Assembly: GCA_030817875.1 (NCBI GenBank)
Contig: JAUSZU010000001.1
Coordinates: 4,464,001-4,528,000, forward strand
Length of the DNA stretch: 64,000 nucleotides
Reading direction: 5' to 3'
DNA from: Flavobacterium sp. W4I14
GTDB taxonomy: Bacteria; Bacteroidota; Bacteroidia; Sphingobacteriales; Sphingobacteriaceae
Below, one piece after another: positions 43,060-51,690 of the stretch. The position numbers were made by a program, and so were the translations under genes. How positions within the stretch are numbered: the stretch's first letter is position 1; every line of letters starts with the position of its first letter. The notes under the pieces were generated by a model. That model was not told the origin of the DNA. It ran no database searches and saw only the letters and a list, made by a program, of their open reading frames with translations.

Positions 43060-43818
43060 ATGAGCAAGCTTTTCGGATATATTTTAAGCCCTATTTTTTA
43101 TATTTTCTTTGGATTAACACTTTGTATCTTCCACCCTATACAATGGATTTGCTTTAAGCTTTTTGGTTATAAAGCGCATAAAGTTTCAGTAGATATCCTT
43201 AACTTTTTCTTAACCTACTGCCAGATCTTTCTATTCAATTCAATCAGTTTTAAGAATGAATACGATTTACCGACAGATAGACCAATTATTTTTGCAGCGA
43301 ACCACCAGAGTATGTACGACATCCCTTCGTTAATTTGGTTCTTAAGAAAACACAGCGCAAAATTTATCTCTAAAATTGAACTTACCAAGGGTATTCCATC
43401 CATATCCATTAACCTTCGTTTAGGCGGCGGGGCAAACATTAACCGAAAAGATAACAAACAGGCCATTTCCGAAATCATCAAACTTGGCCGTAGAATGAAA
43501 GAAAACAACTGGAGCACTGTTATTTTCCCGGAGGGAACCAGAGCGAAAGATGGGCAGTTGAAAACATTCCAATTTGGAGGTATTGCTACCATATTAAAAG
43601 TAGTACCCAATGCTTTGGTCGTTCCTGTGGCCATAGAAAATTCGTGGAAAATTGTTCGCTTTGGCATGTTTCCATTAACCACTGGCAATGCGCTAAAATG
43701 GACGATTTTAAAACCGATTGAACCGGGCGTGAAAACGCCAAATGATATCACGCTTGAAGTAGAAAATGAAATCAGGAAAGTTTTAGGTCAACCAATGGCA
43801 CAGGCTGCTACTTTATAA
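43060..43818 (+). CDS. plsC: 1-acyl-sn-glycerol-3-phosphate acyltransferase
   Basis: 252 residues. A membrane-embedded N-terminus (FGYILSPIFYIFFGLTLCIF), then the catalytic NHQSMYD motif near residue 81 and the substrate-binding FPEGTRAKDG motif near 165. The enzyme acylates lysophosphatidate to phosphatidate in phospholipid synthesis. The gene is intact and immediately follows the transposase. PlsC paralogues are common in Bacteroidota, so this may not be the sole copy. Confidence 0.93.
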   Translation: MSKLFGYILSPIFYIFFGLTLCIFHPIQWICFKLFGYKAHKVSVDILNFFLTYCQIFLFNSISFKNEYDLPTDRPIIFAANHQSMYDIPSLIWFLRKHSAKFISKIELTKGIPSISINLRLGGGANINRKDNKQAISEIIKLGRRMKENNWSTVIFPEGTRAKDGQLKTFQFGGIATILKVVPNALVVPVAIENSWKIVRFGMFPLTTGNALKWTILKPIEPGVKTPNDITLEVENEIRKVLGQPMAQAATL

Positions 43819-43955
43819 TTTTATTAATCTCCTTAAAGATTCTTCGACTCCGATCAGGATGACAATCGCGGCAGGATCATTACGTGGTTTCTGTGCTTCC
43901 GTGGCAATTAAAAGGTTAATTGTTTGAACTGGTTAAGCGCCTAACGCCAAACGCT

Positions 43956-44705
43956 CTAAATATTCTTATTTCCGATCACCCTGAAAAATTCATCGCGGTA
44001 AGTATCGCCAACAGGGATAATCTTTTGATTAATAGTAATGCGGCTACGCTCGATACTTTCAATTTTATCAACAGCTACAATATAAGATTTGTGTACCCTG
44101 ATAAACTGACCTTGAGGTAAAGCTTCTTCCATCTTCTTCATACTCTGTAGCGTAATTACACGCTCATCTTTCGTAAATATCGAAATGTAATCTTTTAATC
44201 CTTCGATGAATAAAATATTGTGCAGATAGATTTTTTGAATCTTATGTTCTGTTTTAACGAAAATATAATCCTGAACAGGATTTGCTGAACCAGAAAACGG
44301 TGCAGGTGTAACGATGGGCTGTGCTACACTTGCCGGGGCTTCAACTGGTTTTACCTGATTATGTACTTTTTCTACCGCTTTATAAAAACGGTCGAATGCA
44401 ATTGGCTTTAACAGGTAATCAGAAACATTTAGGTCGTAACTTTCTAAAGCATATTGTGGATAAGCGGTAGTTAATATATAGTGGCATTTATTGCCAGCAA
44501 TTTTTAAAAACTGGATTCCGGTCAGCTCAGGCATCTGAATATCTAAAAACACAAGATCAATCCCTCCGCCCTGAACAATCTGCAAAGCTTCAATAGGGTT
44601 TTCGCATCTTTTAACCATAGTTAAAAAAGGCACTTTCGAAATATAATCCTGTAAAATATCAAGCGCTAAAGGCTCATCATCAACAACAATACAGTTTAAG
44701 TTCAT
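43956..44705 (-). CDS. LytTR-type response regulator
   Basis: 249 residues. Receiver domain with VVDDEP acidic patch and phospho-acceptor Asp55 in LVFLDIQMPE. A proline/alanine-rich linker separates it from the LytTR DNA-binding domain (YIFVKTEHKIQKIYLHNIL, FIRVHKSYIVAVDKIESI). Target sites of such factors are pairs of nine-base repeats. It is encoded 54 bp after its kinase on the same strand. A likely target is the divergent small protein/ABC operon beyond the kinase. Confidence 0.94.
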   Translation of the reverse strand: MNLNCIVVDDEPLALDILQDYISKVPFLTMVKRCENPIEALQIVQGGGIDLVFLDIQMPELTGIQFLKIAGNKCHYILTTAYPQYALESYDLNVSDYLLKPIAFDRFYKAVEKVHNQVKPVEAPASVAQPIVTPAPFSGSANPVQDYIFVKTEHKIQKIYLHNILFIEGLKDYISIFTKDERVITLQSMKKMEEALPQGQFIRVHKSYIVAVDKIESIERSRITINQKIIPVGDTYRDEFFRVIGNKNI

Positions 44706-44759
44706 TTTAGGTTATTATTTTAATTAATGATTTTATCCGGTTTATGTTTGGTTACCGGA

Positions 44760-45794
44760 TTATATGTCAATCATCAGTTCACAGGTATAATGAGTAGCCG
44801 AATTTACAACATTTAATTTATATCTATCAGGGTAAACCAATTGTAACCGTCGTTCTACATTGGTTAAACCAACTCCTCCCTGTGCATCTTTATTCTGTTG
44901 GTTCTTTTTATTAACTACGCTAAAATGCAAAATTTTCTGGTTGGCAATGATATTAATTTTTACCGGTTCTGCCGGATCGGTTACTACACCATGTTTAAAT
45001 GCATTTTCTACAAACGAAATCAACATTAAAGGAACAATTTTTTGATTGTCAATTTCGCCGTTCAAGGTAAGCTCTATGTAGGCACCATCTTTAAACCTTA
45101 TTTTTTGTAGTTCGATATAACTGGTTAAATAGTCTACTTCCTTGCTTAGCGCTACTGTTGGTGTATTGCTCTCATAAATCATGTAGCGCATAATCTCCGA
45201 AAGCTTCATAATGGCATCGGCTGTTTTATCCGATTTTTGATAGGCCAGCGAATAAATATTGTTTAGCGAATTGAAAAGAAAATGTGGGTTGAGCTGCGAT
45301 TTTAAAAACTGGAGTTCCATTTCGCGGCGTTCACTTTCCAGGTTACGTTGGATCCTTTCGCTCGAGAACCAATCGGCAGCAAACTTGATCAAACAACTGG
45401 ACACTAAAAAGAAGCCGCACAAAAACAACTGAACACAGAAATAATAATCTGATTGCATTGTTTTTTTTCCTTGCCCCGCTTCCACGTATTCCAGTACATC
45501 TTTTGGATTCAAAACCGCAACAACTGTTTTAATCAATGCACTCGCACCTAATAATAAGATAAAAGAAAGAATATACAAAAAGTACCTTTTCTTTTTTTTA
45601 ATCAACTGCGGTATTAAGATCAGGTAATTAATATAAAACAGAGAAACATTGATTATTCCAAACAATACCAGAGATATCATATAATGTTTAACACTTCCCC
45701 TTTCAGGGCTAATGAAAAAACCTAATATGATCATAAAAGATATCACCGCCCAGTATAAGCTGTGTAATATGATGGGCCCTTTACTCTGTTTCAT
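44760..45794 (-). CDS. LytS/YehU-type sensor histidine kinase
   Basis: 344 residues. Four membrane helices in the first 135 residues (WAVISFMIILGFFI, FGIINVSLFYINYLILI, FLYILSFILLLGASALI, FCVQLFLCGFFLVSSCLI). A coiled linker leads to the His_kinase domain with NPHFLFNSLNNI, phospho-His at 161. The ATPase domain has VENAFKHG and GGVGLTNVERRL. No large extracellular sensor is present, so the signal is likely sensed within the membrane. Pairs with the LytTR regulator downstream. Confidence 0.94.
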   Translation of the reverse strand: MKQSKGPIILHSLYWAVISFMIILGFFISPERGSVKHYMISLVLFGIINVSLFYINYLILIPQLIKKKKRYFLYILSFILLLGASALIKTVVAVLNPKDVLEYVEAGQGKKTMQSDYYFCVQLFLCGFFLVSSCLIKFAADWFSSERIQRNLESERREMELQFLKSQLNPHFLFNSLNNIYSLAYQKSDKTADAIMKLSEIMRYMIYESNTPTVALSKEVDYLTSYIELQKIRFKDGAYIELTLNGEIDNQKIVPLMLISFVENAFKHGVVTDPAEPVKINIIANQKILHFSVVNKKNQQNKDAQGGVGLTNVERRLQLVYPDRYKLNVVNSATHYTCELMIDI

Positions 45795-46056
45795 TCGAAA
45801 TATTATTAAATAGTAATGAGATGCAGATATACGCTTAACTAACGCATATCATTCAAGCCACAAAATAAATAAAGTTTCACCGATTTACTTACACAATCTA
45901 CCAACGGGCATTTTTTTTCTACCAACGGCCCAATAGGCAAATTTTATCGACAAACGCCAAAAATGTCTGTTGATCTAGAATCTTGAACACTTGGTATAAT
46001 AGATTTTAGCAGCTTGTTTTTCTTGAGTTTCTTTGAATCATCAAAACGAAAACAAA

Positions 46057-46314
46057 ATGAAAACATCATCAGCAATCAACTTAAAAAATCAAACAGTAAT
46101 TACTGATGGTATTTTCACAACCGCTCAAATAAAACTATCGATCATGAAAAAGTTAGCAAACACATCGCCATTTTTACTTTTATTATTACCAGTATTTATG
46201 ATGATTATTTTAACACTTACGGTTAACACCAATCAGAATGATGCAGAAATAGTTGTAAAACCTACAAAAACATCTGGTTCTGTTGTGAAACAGGTAACTG
46301 CTATTTTCAAATAG
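46057..46314 (+). CDS. Small membrane protein of unknown function, first in the ABC operon
   Basis: 85 residues from the ATG at 46057 (a TTG at 46033 would add MNHQNENK). One strong membrane helix (FLLLLLPVFMMIILTLTV) lies between a soluble N-terminus with KIANTSPF-like bases and a short tail NTNQNDAEIVVKPTKTSG. I do not recognise the family. The stop is five bases before the ABC ATPase start, so translation is likely coupled. It could be a small regulatory subunit or the substrate peptide of the exporter; neither can be shown. Confidence 0.6.
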   Translation: MKTSSAINLKNQTVITDGIFTTAQIKLSIMKKLANTSPFLLLLLPVFMMIILTLTVNTNQNDAEIVVKPTKTSGSVVKQVTAIFK

Positions 46315-46319
46315 AAACA

Positions 46320-47228
46320 ATGGGTAATTACGCTATCGAAACTGTAGGTTTAAACTTTAACTTCGGCAACCAGGTTATTGTAAAAGATCTTTCATTACAA
46401 GTTCCAAAAGGCAGCATTTATGGTTTCTTAGGCCCAAACGGCGCTGGAAAAACAACCACCATAAAAATTTTGCTTAACCTGCTCAAATCGCCTTCTGATC
46501 AGGTTTTTATATTCGGTAAAGAAATAAACAGTAATCGCATTGCTACCCTTAAACGCATTGGCGCTTTAGTAGAACAGCCAGCCATTTATGGGCATTTAAC
46601 AGGAAAAGAAAACCTCGTTAACCGCTGTATCCTTTTAGGCATAAAAAAAACGAAGGCTGATGAAATGCTGTCGCTGGTGGGTCTGGTAGAAGCAGCAAAT
46701 AAAAAAGCCAGTAAATATTCATTAGGCATGAAACAACGGCTAGGCATTGCTCAGGCACTAATTTCAGACCCAGAATTATTATTACTGGATGAGCCTACAA
46801 ATGGTTTAGATCCAAATGGCATTATTGAGGTCCGGAACCTTATGATCGATTTAGCCACAAAACACCAAAAAACAATATTGGTTTCAAGCCACTTATTGGC
46901 AGAAATAGAAAGAACAGCAACCCATGTTGGCATTATCAACAAAGGTCAGTTATTATTTCAGGGCACAATTAACGAACTTCATTTACTGAGCAAACCTATG
47001 CTCGAAATTGAAGTCGACAATATCGAAAGTGCAGGTTCCTTTTTAGCAAAGTCGGGTTATGAAATTATAGCAAAAACAGATAGGATAATTACTACACCAT
47101 TTACTTCCCCACAAAAAAGTGGAGAACTAAATACATTACTTATCCAAAATGGTTTTACAGTGAGCAGTCTTTATCAGCAACGAAAAGATCTCGAAAATTT
47201 ATTCCTTGATATTACCAAAACAAACTAA
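46320..47228 (+). CDS. ABC exporter ATPase of the BcrA type
   Basis: 302 residues. Walker A GPNGAGKTT near residue 38-46, signature YSLGMKQR (LSGGQ diverged to LGMKQ as usual for the BcrA/LanF branch), Walker B LLLLDEPTNGLD. A C-terminal extension of ~80 residues lies beyond the fold. The branch serves in resistance to bacitracin or lantibiotic-like peptides. The frame runs into the permease gene with one base between them. Confidence 0.93.
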   Translation: MGNYAIETVGLNFNFGNQVIVKDLSLQVPKGSIYGFLGPNGAGKTTTIKILLNLLKSPSDQVFIFGKEINSNRIATLKRIGALVEQPAIYGHLTGKENLVNRCILLGIKKTKADEMLSLVGLVEAANKKASKYSLGMKQRLGIAQALISDPELLLLDEPTNGLDPNGIIEVRNLMIDLATKHQKTILVSSHLLAEIERTATHVGIINKGQLLFQGTINELHLLSKPMLEIEVDNIESAGSFLAKSGYEIIAKTDRIITTPFTSPQKSGELNTLLIQNGFTVSSLYQQRKDLENLFLDITKTN

Positions 47229-47229
47229 C

Positions 47230-48027
47230 ATGCACGCTCTTTATATTTCTTTAGTATCAGAATTTTATAAATCCAGAAAAACCTTAGCTTTCTGGGCGGC
47301 TATATTATTACCAGTCATTATATGCGGGTTAATCAGCTTTGGTTTTTATTCCGATGCTGAGAAAATCATCGCCAACCATTATCCTCCAATGATATTATGG
47401 GCACATTACAGCGGTGCAGCGCTCGGCGTAATGGGATTCTTAATAATGCCCTTCTATGTAATATTCATGGCCTTTTCAGTCAATAATATCGAACATAAAA
47501 ACGATACCTGGAAAATGTTATTTGCTCAGCCCTTAAATAAATTTTCGATTTATGCGGCAAAATACCTATATGCTGTATTGTTAGTATTTATCTGCTTATT
47601 CTTATTTGCCACACTTACCTATGCCTTTGGCCACTTATTACAGGTATTGGTGCCTAAGTTTAATTTTAATCAATACAATCCTTTAAATATTCTGGTTAAC
47701 TCTTACGCCAAATTATTTTTATCATCTTTAGGCATTTTATCGTTACAGTTCATATTAAGCTTGCTATGGAGCGATTTCCTTAAACCAATGGGAATTGGTT
47801 TTGTTGGCACCATTATGGGCATCATTACTGCAAATGTAGGTTGGAAATACGCTTACCTGATCCCTTATTCATTACCAGCTTTGTCTTTAAAGATGACCAG
47901 GGTAAAAAAAGGCCTTGGTCCATTAGATTTTCCGGTTTTTACGCAGGAAATATGGACAAGTTTGATCTATGCTTCCATTCTTTTTGTTATCGGCTATTTC
48001 ATTGTCACGAAAAAGAGTATAAAATAG
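47230..48027 (+). CDS. ABC exporter permease
   Basis: 265 residues from the ATG at 47230. Six predicted membrane helices, including LAFWAAILLPVIICGLISF, MGFLIMPFYVIFMAFSV and FLSSLGILSLQFILSLLW. The fold and position match ABC-2 permeases of BcrB/EpiE type. It completes the small protein, ATPase, permease operon, which is divergent from the LytTR kinase/regulator pair. Confidence 0.88.
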   Translation: MHALYISLVSEFYKSRKTLAFWAAILLPVIICGLISFGFYSDAEKIIANHYPPMILWAHYSGAALGVMGFLIMPFYVIFMAFSVNNIEHKNDTWKMLFAQPLNKFSIYAAKYLYAVLLVFICLFLFATLTYAFGHLLQVLVPKFNFNQYNPLNILVNSYAKLFLSSLGILSLQFILSLLWSDFLKPMGIGFVGTIMGIITANVGWKYAYLIPYSLPALSLKMTRVKKGLGPLDFPVFTQEIWTSLIYASILFVIGYFIVTKKSIK

Positions 48028-48057
48028 CTAGCGGTACTGCAAAAGACATTAAAAACA

Positions 48058-48103
48058 AAAGCCTACTGATTTGACTTTAGCATCAAATAGTAGGCTTTGT
48101 TGT
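48058..48103 (+). terminator. Stem-loop after the ABC permease
   Basis: aaagcctact, loop gatttgactttagcatcaaa split by an inner tttgA/TCAAA pair, then agtaggcttt. Convergent genes on both sides; the T run is weak on the plus strand. Confidence 0.6.
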
Positions 48104-48137
48104 TTACAAATGAGAGGTTATATGTGTTTTTAGATCC

Positions 48138-48368
48138 TTAAAGGGATAATATTCTTTCTTTAAATGCCCAAACTATTAATTGATAAGAATTTTTCAGATC
48201 AAGTTTTCTTACCATATTTCTTCGGTGCGTATTAACCGTATGCTCGCTGATGAAAAGCATTTCACCAATTTCTTTACTGTTGTAACCCATCGATAACAAG
48301 TGTACAATTTCAACTTCCCTTTCGCTGATCGAACTGTGATTTTCCTGTAGTAGGATATTGTTTATCAT
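48138..48368 (-). CDS. Orphan LuxR-type helix-turn-helix protein
   Basis: 76 residues from the ATG at 48368, all of it a LuxR/GerE DNA-binding domain: ISEREVEIVHLLSMGYNSKEI, MLFISEHTVNTHRRNMVRK. There is no receiver or ligand-binding domain. Such single-domain proteins act as competitors or partners of full-length regulators, but this one is unstudied. The full NarL-type regulator at 50451 has a closely similar helix arrangement. Confidence 0.75.
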   Translation of the reverse strand: MINNILLQENHSSISEREVEIVHLLSMGYNSKEIGEMLFISEHTVNTHRRNMVRKLDLKNSYQLIVWAFKERILSL

Positions 48369-48660
48369 TTTTGAAAGAATTAAATGGTTCAATGTTTTCT
48401 ATAAATAATCTTCACTTTAAATAGACCTATTTTAAAATAGGTTCAAAATAGTTGTTTTTAGGGATAGGCAGCATTAATACGTTACAGCTGCAAGTTATTG
48501 AGCTGTTATTGTATACCAAAAGTAGTGGTACCCCGCAATTCGGTGTTAGCGCAAAACGCCCTAAATAATAGGGTGTTTTTACGGTATTTTAATTGCAAAT
48601 ACTTCTTGCCAGAACACTTATTATTATCGATTTTTAGACAAAATCAAACTTTTAACTTTT

Positions 48661-49029
48661 ATGAGCAAAAAATTTAATTCGGAACCTATCGATAAGAAGG
48701 TTGCCCAGGCAATGGTTAATGCCTACACAGAAGAAGCCAGGAAATTCCCAAAATCTTATACGAAAGCCGTATGGTTTCCGGCAGAGCAGATTTTAGAAAT
48801 GGCAAAATCAATGAGCGAAGGGAAATATGATGGGTTGAGAATTTATTTTGGACAATACACCCCCGACTCACTCGAAGGTTTGCCAAAAACGTACGAAGGC
48901 CGAAATACCTTACTATTGGTACCTACACTGCCAAGTATAAGCAATGATAACGAACACAAAGATGACCTGGAGGATATCGAAAACAGGGGAGAAATGTGCC
49001 CTGAAGTATGCAATGGAACTTGTCTATAA
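48661..49029 (+). CDS. Unknown protein with a cysteine-rich C-terminus
   Basis: 122 residues. Soluble, starts KKFNSEPIDKKVAQAMVNAY, with SEGKYDGLRIYFGQYTPDSLEG in the middle. It ends CPEVCNGTCL, three cysteines spaced for a metal or disulfide. I do not recognise the family. It is first in a run of four plus-strand genes ending in a NarL-type two-component system, with 8 bp to the next gene, so membership in that operon is likely. Confidence 0.6.
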   Translation: MSKKFNSEPIDKKVAQAMVNAYTEEARKFPKSYTKAVWFPAEQILEMAKSMSEGKYDGLRIYFGQYTPDSLEGLPKTYEGRNTLLLVPTLPSISNDNEHKDDLEDIENRGEMCPEVCNGTCL

Positions 49030-49037
49030 TATAAAGG

Positions 49038-49688
49038 ATGATCAAGATTATAGATCCTGTAACCTCAGTTGAACTTGTATGTTTAATAATTGCTATATTT
49101 TTTCTAAGCAAGGATAAACAAAGTTTTTGGACTATAACCTTGGCGTATCTTGCATTTGTATGTTGTACAGAGTATTTCGGTCAGTATATTGGTGCTAAAT
49201 ACAAAAACAATCTTTGGGTATATAATGTATTTGTTTTTTTTGAGGCAGGTTTTATCTCTTATGGATTATATAACTGTTTTAAAAAATACATTAACCCTAA
49301 ACCCATTTTTTTAATTAGCAGCATTATTATCTACACCACATATTTTGCTGTTTTTATAAAAAATGGGTTTTTTGCTTTCAATTCGATTACTGTAAGTGTA
49401 ATGTCTGTCATTTTTGTGCTGTACTGCCTTTACTATTATTACTTACTACTTAGGGACGAGCGCCTTTTAGATATCACATATCATTCAGAATTTTGGTGGC
49501 TAACCGCTGTTTTGTTCTTCTATTTTGGCAGTACGACCAGTAATTTGTTCTTTGGCTTATTTAAATCTATCAAAATTGGTCCTTACCCGCTAACATACAC
49601 TATCTACATACTATTAAACTGGATTTTATATGGCCTTTGGGCTTACTCTTTTATATGCAGAGCCAAACAACGCAAATTGCAATCTTAG
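49038..49688 (+). CDS. Polytopic membrane protein, second gene of the NarL operon
   Basis: 216 residues with about seven membrane helices (VELVCLIIAIFFLS, FWTITLAYLAFVCC, VFVFFEAGFISYGLY, FLISSIIIYTTYFAVF, VSVMSVIFVLYCLYYYYL, FWWLTAVLFFYFGSTT, YTIYILLNWILYGLWAY). No fold recognised. It overlaps the start of the sensor kinase by 34 bases, so it is probably cotranslated. A sensing role is plausible from position alone. Confidence 0.65.
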   Translation: MIKIIDPVTSVELVCLIIAIFFLSKDKQSFWTITLAYLAFVCCTEYFGQYIGAKYKNNLWVYNVFVFFEAGFISYGLYNCFKKYINPKPIFLISSIIIYTTYFAVFIKNGFFAFNSITVSVMSVIFVLYCLYYYYLLLRDERLLDITYHSEFWWLTAVLFFYFGSTTSNLFFGLFKSIKIGPYPLTYTIYILLNWILYGLWAYSFICRAKQRKLQS

Positions 49689-50446
49689 TAGGAATATCTA
49701 CTTTGATTTTTTTATTGATGCCTGTGTTTTTGATATTCTATATTAAGATTAGTATAAAGTATAGAAAAAATCACATTCTCGAAAAGGCAGCTATGAAACA
49801 GAAATTTGAATCCGAAATGCTTCAAACCCGTGTGGAAGTACAGGATCAGACCATGCAGAGCATTGCCACAGAACTGCACGATAATGTTGGCCAATTGCTC
49901 AGTCTTACTACCTTAACCTTAAACTCCGTAAATTTAGATGATGGCGAAAAGGCTAAAAAGAAGATCGACAATTCCTTAGCGCTAGTGAACAAATCAATTA
50001 AAGAATTGAGAGAGTTGGCTAAGTTATTACATGGCGAACAATTGGTAGAAAATGGTATTGGGCATGCGATAGATCAAGAGATTAACTGGCTTAACAAGGC
50101 TGGAGCATATGAGTTAAAAGTTAATAACCAATTGGTTGATCTGCAGATCACATCTCCCGATAAAGATTTGATTATTCTTCGTTTATTACAGGAAATCATC
50201 AATAACATTATAAAACATGCTCGGGCAAAACATATACAGATCGATTCTTATCTCGAAAAGAATGCTTTACATCTGATGGTTATCGAGAATGGTGTGGGTT
50301 TTAACCTCGATGAAATTAAGGCTAAAAAGGCGGGAATGGGGCTTAATTCCATTTATAAAAGAATTGAGATGATCAATGGAAAATTAATATTAAATTCGGC
50401 TCCAGGCGAAGGCACTTCCATTTCAATAGAAGTTCCATACCCTTAA
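49655..50446 (+). CDS. HisKA_3-type sensor histidine kinase
   Basis: 263 residues from the ATG at 49655 (a longer frame is buried in the preceding gene). One N-terminal membrane helix, then a cytoplasmic kinase with ATELHDNVGQLLSLTTL (phospho-His75) and an ATP-binding domain (ENGVGFNLDEIK, AGMGLNSIYKRIE). No extracellular part: it must sense through the membrane protein encoded before it or by another input. Four bp separate it from its regulator. Confidence 0.92.
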   Translation: MQSQTTQIAILVGISTLIFLLMPVFLIFYIKISIKYRKNHILEKAAMKQKFESEMLQTRVEVQDQTMQSIATELHDNVGQLLSLTTLTLNSVNLDDGEKAKKKIDNSLALVNKSIKELRELAKLLHGEQLVENGIGHAIDQEINWLNKAGAYELKVNNQLVDLQITSPDKDLIILRLLQEIINNIIKHARAKHIQIDSYLEKNALHLMVIENGVGFNLDEIKAKKAGMGLNSIYKRIEMINGKLILNSAPGEGTSISIEVPYP

Positions 50447-50450
50447 TTCT

Positions 50451-51092
50451 ATGCAAAACCAAAGTATCTCTATCGCTATTGTTGATGACCACACGCTTTT
50501 CCGTTCCGGATTAGCCAGTCTATTGGAAGAATTTGACGAAATAAATGTCACGTTTGAGGCTGTAAATGGATTAGATCTGCAGTCAAAAATAAACAGCCAC
50601 AAACACGTTCAGCTTGTTTTAATGGATATTAACATGCCTATAATGGACGGTTTTGACGCTACCAAATGGATTAAAGCCAATCATCCAAATGTTCATGTAC
50701 TTGCACTAAGCATGCTTGAGGATGAAAAAGCAATTATCGGGATGCTTAAAGCTGGTGCCGGGGGCTATATGCTTAAAGAATCAACCCCATCTGATCTGCT
50801 AACAGCAATTAAAGTAATAGTAGATAAAGGTTTTTATGTAAATGAACTGGTATCTGGCAGACTTTTGGTGGCGCTGAAAGACAGCGATCAAAAACCAGTG
50901 TTCTCTGCCAGAGAGCTTACGTTTCTGCAACACTGTAGTACCGAACTTACTTATAAGGAAATTGCAGACCTCATGAATGTTAGTCCACGGACAGTAGATA
51001 ACTACCGGGAATCTCTTTTTGCGAAATTAAATATTAAATCGCGCACTGGATTAGTGGTATATGGCATCAAAAACAACCTGATTATAATATAG
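50451..51092 (+). CDS. NarL/FixJ-type response regulator
   Basis: 213 residues. Receiver with VDDH acidic pocket and phospho-Asp59 in LVLMDINMPI, then a LuxR-type HTH (LTYKEIADLMNVSPRTVDNYRESLFAKLNI). Forms a classic pair with the kinase gene upstream. No obvious target site in the neighbourhood. The run of four genes ends here and is followed by 200 bp of AT-rich DNA with the BlaI operators. Confidence 0.93.
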   Translation: MQNQSISIAIVDDHTLFRSGLASLLEEFDEINVTFEAVNGLDLQSKINSHKHVQLVLMDINMPIMDGFDATKWIKANHPNVHVLALSMLEDEKAIIGMLKAGAGGYMLKESTPSDLLTAIKVIVDKGFYVNELVSGRLLVALKDSDQKPVFSARELTFLQHCSTELTYKEIADLMNVSPRTVDNYRESLFAKLNIKSRTGLVVYGIKNNLIII

Positions 51093-51240
51093 TCTTCGCA
51101 TGATCGACAAATATATAAAATACTGATTTACAGCCAAATAACTATTTAAATCTAATTACTTTTCGCAATATAGCTTTCTAAAAGGAGGCAAAAACTCATT
51201 TTCATTAATTTTTCTAATAATTTATTCAATAAAATTTGGA

Positions 51241-51270
51241 TAACTAACTAATTAGTTTTAACTTTAGTTA
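51241..51270 (+). promoter_or_regulatory. Candidate BlaI operators
   Basis: AACTAATTAGTT (51246-51257) is a perfect 12-bp palindrome, flanked upstream by TAACT (51241-51245). TAACTTTAGTTA (51259-51270) repeats the arms TAACT/AGTTA. BlaI/MecI repressors bind such paired dyads; the site lies 43-72 bp before the blaI start. Confidence 0.6.
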
Positions 51271-51312
51271 AGGCAAAGTAATTTGCTGTCATCCTTATTA
51301 TTATTAACTATT

Positions 51313-51690
51313 ATGGAAATTAAAGATTTAACCAAAGCCGAAGAACAGATTATGCAGGTTTTATGGCAATTGGAAAAAGCATTCGTCAAAGAAGTTATTG
51401 ATGAGCTCCCCCTCCCTAAACCTGCGTACAATACCGTATCAACCATTATTAGAATTTTAGAAACCAAAGGTTTTATTGGTCACGAGGCCTTCGGTAAGGC
51501 CCACCAATATCATCCTCTGATCAGCAGAGAAGAATATAAACGCCATGCAACAGAAAAACTGTTAGGCAATTACTTCGAAAATTCAGTAGAGAGTATGTTC
51601 TCTTTCTTCGTTAAAGAAGAAAAACTGGATTTAAGTGATGTTGATGAAATTTTAAAAATGATTAATAAAATTAAACATAAGCCAAAATGA
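51313..51690 (+). CDS. BlaI/MecI/CopY-family repressor
   Basis: 125 residues from the ATG at 51313. The frame from 51283 overlaps the promoter region and is not used. Winged helix with DELPLPKPAYNTVSTIIRILETKGFIGHE and a helical dimerisation tail containing the usual cleavage region (YFENSVESMFSFFVKEEKLD). Such repressors are cleaved by a partner M56 peptidase when its signal arrives. Overlaps the partner by ATGA. Confidence 0.94.
   Translation: MEIKDLTKAEEQIMQVLWQLEKAFVKEVIDELPLPKPAYNTVSTIIRILETKGFIGHEAFGKAHQYHPLISREEYKRHATEKLLGNYFENSVESMFSFFVKEEKLDLSDVDEILKMINKIKHKPK

Noticed and set aside
48138-48392. A longer LuxR-type frame starting at a TTG
   Set aside because: The ATG at 48368 is better and the extra eight residues have no conserved content.
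51264-51467. Minus-strand frame across the BlaI start
   Set aside because: Antisense to a well-supported gene, no recognisable motif.
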